NCBI RefSeq assembly: GCF_017377875.1
Contig: NZ_CP070975.1
Location: 3,596,001-3,660,000 of the forward strand
Direction: 5' to 3'
DNA from: Alcaligenes sp. SORT26
Lineage (GTDB): Bacteria; Pseudomonadota; Gammaproteobacteria; Burkholderiales; Burkholderiaceae_B
Length of the DNA: 64,000 nt
The notes beneath the pieces were generated by a model. That model was not told the origin of the DNA and made no database searches. It was given only the letters and a program-made list of their open reading frames with translations. A program made the position numbers and the translations under genes. Shown here in pieces: positions 56,170-64,000 of the stretch; positions within the stretch are counted from its first letter, which is position 1; each line of letters begins with the position of its first letter.

Positions 56170-57830
56170 GAAGCACTCTCCAGGAAATGGCCACAGGCTT
56201 TGTGTACGGCAGCCTGGACAGCATGACCATCCAGATGACGCCAGCGGGCGCACAGGTGTTGGTCGGGGCGAATCAGATAGCAGGTGCCGGGCTGGGCGTC
56301 ATAACGCTGGCGCAGCATATCCTGGCTGTCGATCAGGCCACCTTGGGCTTGTTCGGGGCTAGTGCCAATAGGCCAGACGCGCACGCGGCTTAACAAGCCC
56401 TGGGCAATCAGCTCATCCACGGCTTCGGGATGGCTGACTTGGCTTTCACCAAACTCCAGCAGCGTAAAACCGGCACCCAATTGACCCAGCCACCAACCTT
56501 CCTGACCGTTTTGTTCGATAGGCGCGTCGGGCACGCACGCACCCAGTGGCGTGGAATTAGGAGCAAATTTGTGTTCGTCAGCCGTATTCAAGGGGCTGTC
56601 CGGGTAGGCGCTAGGCAAAGACAGGCGACCGCTATTGACCAGCACACGGGCAAAGGCGTGGCGGCGAGCCAGAATCAGGGCGGCATCACGGAACAGGCGG
56701 CTAATTTCGCTTTTGGGGGTGATGAAGTCGGTCGAACGGCTGGAGTGGCGAATATTCTCGTCCGCGGCCAATTCACGTTCATGGCTGTAGCTGTCCAGCA
56801 GGCTGTCGGGAGCCTGGGCATTCAGAACCAGATTCAGCTTCCAGGCCAGATTGTCGGCGTCCTGGATGCCGCTGTTGGCACCGCGTGCGCCAAAAGGCGA
56901 TACACGGTGGGCCGAATCACCGGCGAATAGAATACGGCCATGGCGGAAGCGCTCCATGCGCTCGCAGGCAAAGGTGTAAATGCTGACCCATTCCAGCTCA
57001 AAGGGGGCGTCGGCACCCAGAAGGGCGCGAATGCGGGGCAGCACGTTTTCTGGTTTGACGGCGTCAACCGGGTCGGCATCCCAGCCCAATTGAAAGTCGA
57101 TACGCCAGACATTGTCCGGCTGGCTGTGCAGCAGAACAGATTGATTGGGATGGAAAGGCGGGTCAAACCAGAACCAGCGCTCGGCGGGGAAGTCGGCCTG
57201 CATGCGTACGTCTGCAATCAGAAAACGGTCTTTGAACACGCGTCCGCTGCTGCTCTCGCCCAAGGCACGGCGAATGGCCGAGCGCGAGCCGTCGCAGGCC
57301 AGCAGCCATTCGGCTTCCAGTGTGTAATTGCCTTGCTGGGTTTCTACATCCAGATGCACGCCTTCTTTCTGATTCACCACGTTCAGCACTTTATGGCCGG
57401 AACGCAGCTCGATCAGGGGCTGGGCGCAGACGGCTTCGTACAGATAGCCTTCGCAGTAGTACTGCTGCAAATTGATAAAGGCGGGGCGCTGGTGGCCTTC
57501 TTCGGGCCGTAGATTAAAGCTCCAGACTTCCTGGTTGCGGAAAAAAACCTTGCCCACATTCCAGGACACTCCTTTGTCCATCATGCGTGAGCCCACGCCT
57601 AATCGGTCCCAGATATCCAGAGTGCGTTTGGCAAAGCAAATGGCCCGTGATCCTTTGGACAGACTGGTGTCATCGTCCAGGACCACGACCCGGTGGCCTT
57701 TGGCCGCCAGGTCCAGGGCCATGGTCAGCCCCACCGGGCCCGCACCCACCACCACAACAGGGTGGCGGGTATGGCTGGCTGGTGGAGGCGCTTGCGTCAG
57801 CTCCAGGGTCTGGTAATTAATGTCTCCCAT
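56157..57830 (-). CDS. FAD-dependent aromatic monooxygenase (MhpA/PheA family)
   Basis: 557-aa class A flavoprotein hydroxylase. FAD motif VVVVGAGPVGLTMALDLAA, the NADPH/FAD DG motif LLACDGSRSAIRRAL, and the second FAD motif LFAGDSAHRVSPFGARG are in order, followed by a thioredoxin-like C-terminal domain. In this operon the likely product is homogentisate, for example from 3-hydroxyphenylacetate; this is inference. 24 bp after the MBL gene and overlapping the DUF2783 gene. Confidence 0.9.
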   Translation of the reverse strand: MGDINYQTLELTQAPPPASHTRHPVVVVGAGPVGLTMALDLAAKGHRVVVLDDDTSLSKGSRAICFAKRTLDIWDRLGVGSRMMDKGVSWNVGKVFFRNQEVWSFNLRPEEGHQRPAFINLQQYYCEGYLYEAVCAQPLIELRSGHKVLNVVNQKEGVHLDVETQQGNYTLEAEWLLACDGSRSAIRRALGESSSGRVFKDRFLIADVRMQADFPAERWFWFDPPFHPNQSVLLHSQPDNVWRIDFQLGWDADPVDAVKPENVLPRIRALLGADAPFELEWVSIYTFACERMERFRHGRILFAGDSAHRVSPFGARGANSGIQDADNLAWKLNLVLNAQAPDSLLDSYSHERELAADENIRHSSRSTDFITPKSEISRLFRDAALILARRHAFARVLVNSGRLSLPSAYPDSPLNTADEHKFAPNSTPLGACVPDAPIEQNGQEGWWLGQLGAGFTLLEFGESQVSHPEAVDELIAQGLLSRVRVWPIGTSPEQAQGGLIDSQDMLRQRYDAQPGTCYLIRPDQHLCARWRHLDGHAVQAAVHKACGHFLESASCLH

Positions 57831-57854
57831 TTTCTTTCTCCCTGGTCTTGCGTC

Positions 57855-58811
57855 TTACTGGCCTTCGAGCTGTTTCCACATTTCCAGATCGCGCTCGGCG
57901 GTCCAGATGCGTGGGTCTTCGTGGCCGTTCACTTCGTCGTAGGCACGGGACACGTCAAAGGGCATGCAGTGATCAAAAATGACCCAGTCTGCGTAGCGAG
58001 GCTTCATGAAATCGTAGGTTTCGCGGTAAATGGTCTTCAGATCTTTACCGGCGGCTGCGCCTTGCTGCACGCTGGAGTACAGGTCTGTCAAAAACGCGCG
58101 TGTGCCAGCCAGGGCTTGGCGCACTTCGGTGGCGTTCTTCAGGGCAGGGCCACGGCCAGGCACCATTTGTTCGGCTTTGAAGTCGCCCAGGCGGTCCAGT
58201 GTGCGGGGCCATTCGCGGAAGTAGCAGTCGCCTGCGTATGGGGTGGATTGGTATTCAACCAGGTCACCGGCAAACAGGATTTTTTGTTTGGGCAACCAGG
58301 CAATGGTGTCGCCCTTGGTGTGGCCACGGCCCACTTGCATCAGGTGCACTTCCAGATTGCCCAGGTCTACCGTCATGTGACCTTCAAAGGTCATGGTGGG
58401 CCAGGTCAGGCCGGGCGGAATGGATTCGGCGTTGCGGAACAGGCGGGGGAAGCGGCCAATTTCGCTGGCCTTGTCTTGCTCGCCACGTTCCACGATCAGG
58501 TCGTAAGTATCGCGGCTGGCCAGGATTTCCTGAGCATCGTAGGCCGAGGCACCCAGCACGCGTACCGCGTGGTAGTGCGACAGCAAGACATATTTGATGG
58601 GTTTGTCGCTGACTTCGCGGATGCGGCGAATCACGTCTTCGGCCATGACAGGCGTGGCCTGGGTGTCGATCACCATAATGGCCTCGTCACCGATGATGAT
58701 GCCCGTATTCGGATCACCTTCAGCCGTATAGGCGTAGGCGTTGTCGGACAGTTTTTCAAAGGCAACGACTTTGTCTTCCAGGTCGTTATGCGAGGCGAAG
58801 GACTTGCTCAT
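57855..58811 (-). CDS. MBL-fold hydrolase-like protein with altered metal motif
   Basis: 318-aa metallo-beta-lactamase fold protein. The usual HxHxDH motif reads H79-Y-H81-A-V83-R84, so the Asp and third His are replaced by Val and Arg. Other elements survive: IVIDTQATPV, GRGHTKGDT and FAGDLVEYQS. It may bind one metal or have a different chemistry. First gene of the homogentisate operon. Substrate unknown; a lactone or thioester intermediate of aromatic degradation would fit. Confidence 0.87.
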   Translation of the reverse strand: MSKSFASHNDLEDKVVAFEKLSDNAYAYTAEGDPNTGIIIGDEAIMVIDTQATPVMAEDVIRRIREVSDKPIKYVLLSHYHAVRVLGASAYDAQEILASRDTYDLIVERGEQDKASEIGRFPRLFRNAESIPPGLTWPTMTFEGHMTVDLGNLEVHLMQVGRGHTKGDTIAWLPKQKILFAGDLVEYQSTPYAGDCYFREWPRTLDRLGDFKAEQMVPGRGPALKNATEVRQALAGTRAFLTDLYSSVQQGAAAGKDLKTIYRETYDFMKPRYADWVIFDHCMPFDVSRAYDEVNGHEDPRIWTAERDLEMWKQLEGQ

Positions 58812-58976
58812 GAAAATGACTCCACAGTCGATAGGGATGGCGTCAGATTAGTTTATGGCGAATCAGTTAGATATAGGTGAATACCTGAATAGGGTAGGGA
58901 CAATTGAAAAATGCAGACGAGCGCCTGCCTGCCGTATTTGGCATCAGGCGCTTTATAGATAGAGAGGGAAGGGAGG

Positions 58977-59804
58977 CTAGCGGCGCTGGCAGCGCGAGCA
59001 GTAATAGGTCGCGCGTTGGCCTTGGACTATCCGTTTGATAGGCTGTTGGCAGCGCGGGCAGGGTTTGCCGACACGCTCATAGACATTGGCGTAAATATCG
59101 AAGTAGGCGCCCGGTTCGCCGCTGGCGTTGACGTAATCGCGCAAGGTGCTGCCGCCAGAGTCCAAAGCGGATTGCAAGGTGCTCAAGACAGCCGCATGCA
59201 GCTTCTCGCAACGGTGTAAAGAAACTTCGCCAGCAGGCAGTTCCGGGTGGATACCGGCTAGAAACAGGGATTCAGAGGCGTAGATATTGCCCACGCCCAC
59301 CACAATCTTGCCGCCCAACAGAGCTTGTTTGATGGCCACCCGTCGCCCTTGCAAATGCCGGTGCAGATGTTCGGGCGTAAACAAAGGATCAAAAGGTTCG
59401 ACACCTAAAGTACGTAGCAACGGGTGGTTTTCCAGAGGGCCGTCCCTATGGGCGTGCCATAATATCGCACCAAATCGTCGTGGGTCGTGCAGCAGGAAGC
59501 GGGCCTCATCAAAGATCCATTCCGCATGATCATGTTTGCGGCGCTCTTCATCCAGGGCCACACGACGCAAGGAACCGGACATGCCCAAATGGATGATCTG
59601 GACGCCTTGTTCAAAATGCAACAACAAGTATTTGCCGCGACGCGTGCAGTTCTGGACAGCCTGGCCTTCAATCCATTGCGGCAAAGAGGCAGGCACGGGC
59701 CAGCGCAGACGAGGCTCGTGAACCAGGAATTGCCGGACAATTTTTCCCTGGATAAGCGTCGCAATTCCGCGACGAGTTGTTTCAACTTCTGGCAGTTCAG
59801 GCAT
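58977..59804 (-). CDS. mutM: Formamidopyrimidine-DNA glycosylase
   Basis: Base-excision repair enzyme removing 8-oxoguanine. 275 aa; starts MPELPEVETTRRGI with the catalytic Pro2 and Glu3. The C-terminal zinc finger CPRC...CSRC is complete and the H2TH region has the GVGNIYASESLF helix. Divergent from the TPR gene with about 85 bp between the starts. Confidence 0.97.
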   Translation of the reverse strand: MPELPEVETTRRGIATLIQGKIVRQFLVHEPRLRWPVPASLPQWIEGQAVQNCTRRGKYLLLHFEQGVQIIHLGMSGSLRRVALDEERRKHDHAEWIFDEARFLLHDPRRFGAILWHAHRDGPLENHPLLRTLGVEPFDPLFTPEHLHRHLQGRRVAIKQALLGGKIVVGVGNIYASESLFLAGIHPELPAGEVSLHRCEKLHAAVLSTLQSALDSGGSTLRDYVNASGEPGAYFDIYANVYERVGKPCPRCQQPIKRIVQGQRATYYCSRCQRR

Positions 59805-59890
59805 GGGGGGGTGATACCATCAACAAATCTGATTCCTTTATTGTGCCACCGGGCGTTTTATCGCACGTATCACGGCACGGGTTTTTCTGG

Positions 59891-61672
59891 ATGAATGCTC
59901 TGACCTTAGCACTAAAGCTGGGCCTGATGTCGTTGCTTGCAGCGGTTTCGGTGCAAGCACAACCATCACTTCCCATACTCAAGGCGGAGCCGCCTGCTGA
60001 CAAGATCCGTTTGCGCAGTGGGCAATTGCCTTTGGTCGGCCTGACCCCGGATATTCTGTATCGCATTCTGGTTGCCGAAGTGGCTGCTTCGCGTGGTGAA
60101 TACGACGTTGCCAGCCAGACCTTCCTGTCCTTGGCGCGTGACACCAGCGATCCTCGTCTGGCTCAAAATGCCTTTCAATACGCCATGGCCGACCGTGATC
60201 TGGGCCGTGCCTTGCGAGCTGCCAAAGAGTGGGCTTTGCTCGCTCCCAATGATCCCGAAGCTAAAGCGACAGCTCTGGCCCTGGAAGCTTCCAGCGGTCA
60301 GACCGAAGGCTTGGCCGATGCCTTGTGGCTGCGTATCTCTCGCGCCCAGGATAAAGAGCAGGCCGTAGTGCAAGCCATGAGCATGGTCAGCAAGATGGTG
60401 GATCGCCGTCTGGCGCTGGAAGTGCTGGACAAAGCTCTGCAGCAACCGGTGCGCTCATTGCCTATCGCTCGTTTAGCCTTGGCCGATACAGCCTGGAGTG
60501 CTGGCGACATGGCGCGGGCGGACCGTGAGGCGCGTGAAGCCCTGAAACTGGACCCGCATTCTGAAGCCGCTGCTCAGCGTGTGCTGGAATACGGAATCAA
60601 GATTGATCCTTCGGCTGCCTTGCAAAGTGCGCGTACGTTTGTGCGAGCCAATCCGGACAGCCGAAAACTGCAACTGCTGCTTGCTAATCGCTTGGTGGAG
60701 CGTCAGCAGTTTGACGAGGCCCAGGCCATTGTCACTGCTTTGCAGCGTGCCAATCCCGAAGATTTTGATTTGCTCTATACCCAGGCCGAAATTCATATTC
60801 GCGCCCAGGAGTTTGATCAGGCCCGCCAACTGCTGGAGCAATATATTGCCGTTCAGCAGCAGCGCCGCCAGTCTTTGAATGATGCCGTCAGCACGGCCTT
60901 GGCCAGTATTTCTGAAGCCCGCTTGTCCCTGGTACAGATTGCTGAAGCCCAAGGTGACATGAATGAGGCCATTCGTCAGTTGGATCTGATTGAAGAGCCA
61001 GCCTTGCGCTTTCAGGCTCAGATTCATAAAGCTGTCTTGCAAGCCCGCCAGGGCAACTTGCCCCAGGCGCGTCGTACCCTGGAAAACTCCCGCCCGCGCG
61101 ACATGAGTGAGCAGGTCGTGGTGGCCTTGACCTATTCCTCTATCTATCAAGATAGCGGCCGTACGGATCAGGCGTTGGAAGTGCTGGAGCGTGCCGACCG
61201 TGAGTTGCCTGATAGCGCCGAGATCAAATACAACCTGGCCATGCTGTACGAGCAGCGCGCCAAGCACGATCAGTTTGAAACCTTGATGCGTCGCGTCATT
61301 GAGTTGCGCCCGGATCATGCCAACGCGTATAACGCCTTGGGCTATACCTACGCAGATCAGAACCGTCGCATGGATGAGGCGCAGGACTTGCTGGAACGCG
61401 CCATGGAGCTGGAGCCGGACAATCCCTATATTCTGGATAGCGTAGGCTGGTATCTGTTCCGTATTGGTGACTTGCAAGCGGCACTGGAATATTTGCAGCG
61501 TTCTTACGAACGTCTGCCTGAAGCCGATGTGGCGGCTCACCTGGGTGAAGTCTTGTGGGTGAAAGGCCGCCGTGATGATGCTCTCTTGGTATTCCGGGCA
61601 GGCTTGAGCAAAGATGCGGAGAACCGCACATTGATGGAAACCATTAAGCGCCTGGGAGTGCCGCTGCCGTGA
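59891..61672 (+). CDS. Secreted or periplasmic TPR-repeat protein
   Basis: 593 aa with a signal peptide (MNALTLALKLGLMSLLAAVSVQA) and many TPR helix pairs from about residue 60 to the end, such as YNALGYTYADQNRRMDEAQ near residue 480. Probably a scaffold in the periplasm or at the outer membrane. A longer in-frame start at 59777 would overlap mutM and hide the signal peptide, so the ATG at 59891 is chosen. The stop overlaps the lolB start. The precise partner is unknown. Confidence 0.88.
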   Translation: MNALTLALKLGLMSLLAAVSVQAQPSLPILKAEPPADKIRLRSGQLPLVGLTPDILYRILVAEVAASRGEYDVASQTFLSLARDTSDPRLAQNAFQYAMADRDLGRALRAAKEWALLAPNDPEAKATALALEASSGQTEGLADALWLRISRAQDKEQAVVQAMSMVSKMVDRRLALEVLDKALQQPVRSLPIARLALADTAWSAGDMARADREAREALKLDPHSEAAAQRVLEYGIKIDPSAALQSARTFVRANPDSRKLQLLLANRLVERQQFDEAQAIVTALQRANPEDFDLLYTQAEIHIRAQEFDQARQLLEQYIAVQQQRRQSLNDAVSTALASISEARLSLVQIAEAQGDMNEAIRQLDLIEEPALRFQAQIHKAVLQARQGNLPQARRTLENSRPRDMSEQVVVALTYSSIYQDSGRTDQALEVLERADRELPDSAEIKYNLAMLYEQRAKHDQFETLMRRVIELRPDHANAYNALGYTYADQNRRMDEAQDLLERAMELEPDNPYILDSVGWYLFRIGDLQAALEYLQRSYERLPEADVAAHLGEVLWVKGRRDDALLVFRAGLSKDAENRTLMETIKRLGVPLP

Positions 61673-62265
61673 GTATCTTGAAACAGCGAGTTTGGTCCCG
61701 AGCAGGGGCCCTGGCCTTGGTGGCTTTGCTCAGTGCTTGTGCGACTCCTCCCAAACCTGAAATTGGCGGCGCTACCGATGCAGCGTCTGCGGCATCGACC
61801 TTGTCGCGCTCCGGCCGTTTTGCACTGAGCGTGACTCATTCCAGCTCTCAGGTGGAGGCCGTGCAGGGTGGATTTTCCTGGCGCGATGATGGTCACAAGC
61901 TCATGCTGGACTTGAGCAATCCTCTGGGTAACACCTTGGCGCGTGTCTGGGTCTTGCCCGGCCAGGCCATGCTGGAGCGTACGGACGGCAGCCAGGAAGT
62001 GGCTTCCCATCCCGATGCTCTGGTTGAACAGGTTCTGGGCAGTCCCGTGCCTGTCGCTGGCCTGCGTGACTGGCTGCATGGCCGCACGGGTAACGCCCCG
62101 GTTCAGAGCGAACGCCGGGATGATCAGCAAAAGCTGAACAGTTTCGAGCAGTCTGGCTGGCGCGTGACGCTATCGCGTTACGACGAGCAGGGGCCGCGCT
62201 TGCTGCAACTGAATCGTCATGAATCCAGCCGCTCTATCAGTGTGCGTCTGGTTGTGGATCAGTAA
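61669..62265 (+). CDS. lolB: Outer-membrane lipoprotein LolB
   Basis: Receives lipoproteins from LolA and inserts them in the outer membrane. 198 aa; the lipobox LLSAC gives lipidated C24, and the mature part has the LolB beta-sheet with GGFSWRDDGHKLMLDLSNPLG. GTG start overlapping the TPR stop. The order lolB-ispE-prs is conserved across many proteobacteria. Confidence 0.93.
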   Translation: MSILKQRVWSRAGALALVALLSACATPPKPEIGGATDAASAASTLSRSGRFALSVTHSSSQVEAVQGGFSWRDDGHKLMLDLSNPLGNTLARVWVLPGQAMLERTDGSQEVASHPDALVEQVLGSPVPVAGLRDWLHGRTGNAPVQSERRDDQQKLNSFEQSGWRVTLSRYDEQGPRLLQLNRHESSRSISVRLVVDQ

Positions 62266-62285
62266 AGCCCGAGCAGGTTTGTGTA

Positions 62286-63224
62286 ATGGCGCTCTATCAC
62301 GTCCCGGCTCCGGCCAAAATCAATCTGTTTTTGCATGTCACGGGCCGTCGAGACGACGGCTACCATTTCCTGCAAACGGCCTTCCGTTTTGTTGATCTGA
62401 ATGACTACCTGAGCTTTGTGCCGCGCAGTGATGGTCAGATCCATCGGGCACACAGCACCTTAAGCGATGTAGAGCCCGAACAAGATCTGGTCATCAAAGC
62501 CGCCCGTGCCTTGCAGCGGGCGACCGGGACCCATCAGGGCGTGGACATCTCTTGCATCAAGAACATTCCTTCCGGTGCAGGCATGGGAGGAGGCTCCAGC
62601 GATGCGGCTACCACCTTGATCGCGTTGAACCGCTTATGGGGGCTGGGTCTGAGCCGTCAGGCCCTGATGGATATTGCCTTGCCCTTGGGCGCCGATGTTC
62701 CCGTATTCGTATTTGGGCAGGCCGCTTTTGCCGAAGGGGTAGGCGAGCAGTTGCAAGCTATTCAGATGCCTCCCCGGGATTACCTGATCATCCGGCCACC
62801 ACAATTTATATCCACCGGGAAAATATTTAGCTCCGAATGCTTGACACGTGATGAGAAACCTATCACAATGACGTTCTTTACTGATTGGCAAGAAAAATTC
62901 TGGCAAGCCAAGGACAACAATCCTTATTTTGGCAGAAACAATCTGGAGTCAGTCGCATTCAGTCTTTATCCTGATTTAGAAAATTTAAAACAGGGTTTGC
63001 AAAGTTTAAAATTGAATGCTAGAATGACGGGCTCAGGTTCTTGTTTGTTTGTTGAGTGCAGAGACAAACAAAGTGCCATGAACGGTCAAGTTGAAATTGA
63101 CCGAAATAGCAGTAAAATAGATTTTTCTGGTAGCACAGAAATAAGTGGTGATAAGTTGCTGGTCGAACAAACTTGGGTTTGTTCTGGATTGCAAGATCAT
63201 CCACTACGCTACTGGATTAAGTAA
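62286..63224 (+). CDS. ispE: 4-(Cytidine 5'-diphospho)-2-C-methyl-D-erythritol kinase
   Basis: GHMP kinase of the MEP isoprenoid pathway, phosphorylating CDP-ME. 312 aa, about 30 longer than enterobacterial IspE. N-terminal YHVPAPAKINLFLHVTGRR, ATP loop IPSGAGMGGGSSDAATT and the third GHMP motif NARMTGSGSCLFVEC are intact. DNA from about 62800 to 63220 is clearly AT-richer than the rest (22/60 and 23/60 G+C in two sample lines, versus 37/60 at 62581-62640). The end (HPLRYWIK) again looks ordinary. Confidence 0.94.
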   Translation: MALYHVPAPAKINLFLHVTGRRDDGYHFLQTAFRFVDLNDYLSFVPRSDGQIHRAHSTLSDVEPEQDLVIKAARALQRATGTHQGVDISCIKNIPSGAGMGGGSSDAATTLIALNRLWGLGLSRQALMDIALPLGADVPVFVFGQAAFAEGVGEQLQAIQMPPRDYLIIRPPQFISTGKIFSSECLTRDEKPITMTFFTDWQEKFWQAKDNNPYFGRNNLESVAFSLYPDLENLKQGLQSLKLNARMTGSGSCLFVECRDKQSAMNGQVEIDRNSSKIDFSGSTEISGDKLLVEQTWVCSGLQDHPLRYWIK

Positions 63225-63229
63225 GTATT

Positions 63230-63306
63230 TGGGGAATCGCCAAGCTGGTTAAGGCACTGGATTTTGATTCCAGCATGCGAAGGTTCGAATCCTTCTTCCC
63301 CAGCCA
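63230..63306 (+). tRNA. tRNA-Gln(UUG)
   Basis: Acceptor TGGGGAA (63230-63236) pairs with TTCCCCA (63296-63302), followed by G and encoded CCA. Anticodon stem CTGGA/TCCAG encloses a loop with anticodon TTG (63264-63266). The T arm has GGTTCGAATCC. Located between ispE and prs. Confidence 0.97.
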
Positions 63307-63333
63307 CCTTTCAGGCCTAGCCTGCGATAATGT

Positions 63334-63385
63334 AAAGCTGTTGAGTCGTTGCCTTAACGAGGTCCCGATCAACAGCTTTGCTTTT
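63334..63385 (+). terminator. Nested hairpin between tRNA-Gln and prs
   Basis: AAAGCTGTTGA (63334-63344) and TCAACAGCTTT (63369-63379) pair perfectly; the loop contains a second stem TCGTT/AACGA (63346-63350 and 63356-63360). T-rich DNA follows, so it may terminate the tRNA transcript or act as a prs leader. Confidence 0.7.
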
Positions 63386-63411
63386 CCTGCATCAAAAATC
63401 TATCTCCCATC

Positions 63412-64000
63412 ATGGCACAAGACCGATTCATGATCTTCACCGGCACGGCTAATCCTCGCCTTGCTGTCGATGTCGTCAACCACCTTGATATGTCGCTGGG
63501 GAAAATGACGGTGGGTCGCTTCTCTGACGGGGAAGCCATGGTTGAAATTAACGAGAACGTGCGCGGTCGCGATGTTTTTGTTCTGCAACCCACCTGCGCT
63601 CCCACCAACGACAATCTGATGGAAATCATGGTGATGGTCGATGCCTTGCGCCGTGCTTCGGCCGGTCGCATCACTGCTGCCATCCCTTACTTTGGTTACG
63701 CCCGCCAGGATCGACGCCCCCGTTCGGCGCGTGTGTCGATCTCTGCCAAGGTCGTAGCCAATATGTTGCAAGTGGTTGGTGTTGATCGCGTCATGATGAT
63801 GGATCTGCACGCTGACCAAATCCAGGGTTTCTTCGATATCCCTGTCGACAATATCTACGCTTCCCCCATTTTGCTGGGCGATATCTGGCGCTGTAACTAC
63901 CAGGACATGGTGGTTGTTTCGCCTGACATCGGCGGTGTAGTGCGCGCACGTGCACTGGCCAAGCAACTGGAAGTGGATCTGGCTATTATCGACAAGCGCC
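63412..64000 (+). CDS. prs: Ribose-phosphate pyrophosphokinase, 3' end cut by window edge
   Basis: Makes PRPP from ribose-5-phosphate and ATP. 196 codons visible of about 310. N-terminal [47 protein letters not shown] and the metal/ATP segment [15 protein letters not shown] are present. The ATG at 63412 is chosen because the Bordetella-type N-terminus starts there; the Shine-Dalgarno is weak. Confidence 0.96.
   Translation, partial: MAQDRFMIFTGTANPRLAVDVVNHLDMSLGKMTVGRFSDGEAMVEINENVRGRDVFVLQPTCAPTNDNLMEIMVMVDALRRASAGRITAAIPYFGYARQDRRPRSARVSISAKVVANMLQVVGVDRVMMMDLHADQIQGFFDIPVDNIYASPILLGDIWRCNYQDMVVVSPDIGGVVRARALAKQLEVDLAIIDKR

Noticed and set aside
54616-56226. A 536-codon plus-strand frame opposite hmgA
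   Set aside because: Antisense to hmgA with its full iron-ligand set; translation has no coherent features.
59777-61672. An upstream start for the TPR protein (631 aa)
   Set aside because: It overlaps mutM and buries the signal peptide; the ATG at 59891 is better.
1-64000. Search for insertion sequences, prophage, integrases and CRISPR arrays
   Set aside because: No transposase or integrase motifs, no regular direct repeats with spacers and no phage structural genes were seen by eye.

Overview
The window looks like chromosomal DNA of a betaproteobacterium of the Alcaligenaceae, most likely Alcaligenes or a close relative. This rests on gene content and protein style (Bordetella-like prs, gcl and cbb3-type genes; order lolB-ispE-tRNA-Gln-prs; moderate-to-high G+C), not on a database search. 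No insertion sequence, prophage, integrase or CRISPR array was seen. Nearly all of the DNA is coding, and the two ends cut through metG and prs.

Layout. (1) 1-9.0 kb: metG (partial, minus), a small membrane protein, apbC/mrp, and tamA-tamB, which encode the outer-membrane translocation and assembly module. (2) 9.0-13.7 kb: dcd, an AdiA-like basic amino acid decarboxylase, a HI0933/YhiN-type flavoprotein and an orphan gcvH. (3) 13.8-15.5 kb, minus: OsmC-like gene, thyA, folA. (4) 15.5-20.9 kb: a structured leader, then a non-canonical cbb3-type oxidase operon (CcoN with a CcoS-like N-terminus, CcoO, a single-haem membrane cytochrome, Sco, a CtaG-like protein), followed by coq7. (5) 21.0-24.3 kb, minus: a large autotransporter, then 830 bp without a convincing gene that holds unassigned terminators.

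(6) 25.1-38.2 kb: two mostly minus-strand blocks that together form purine/ureide and glyoxylate catabolism. uraD, allA, a class II aldolase-like gene, a tautomerase, a urate/xanthine permease and a Tsx-like porin handle uptake and ureidoglycolate. gcl, hyi, glxR, ttuD, a GlcG-like gene and pyk take glyoxylate to pyruvate. Each block has a divergent LysR regulator. Uricase, HIU hydrolase, allantoinase and allantoate-processing genes are not in this window.

(7) 39.6-50.9 kb: a surface glycan locus with a polyprenyl-phosphate sugar-1-phosphate transferase, TviB- and TviC-like enzymes, a MurJ-like flippase, two GT4 glycosyltransferases, a third protein made of two GT4 domains, and a convergent phosphohexomutase. 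No polymerase or exporter is present. (8) 51-53.2 kb: a GlcD-like flavoprotein and a PAP2 phosphatase. (9) 53.3-58.8 kb, minus: a homogentisate operon (MBL-fold protein, aromatic-ring flavin monooxygenase, DUF2783 protein, hmgA, fahA). (10) 59-64 kb: mutM, then divergently a TPR protein, lolB, ispE, tRNA-Gln(UUG) and prs (partial).

Most promising for follow-up: the compact cbb3-type operon with its leader, the glycan locus with the fused glycosyltransferase, the MBL-fold protein with an altered metal motif in the homogentisate operon, and the AT-rich mosaic 3' half of ispE next to a tRNA gene.
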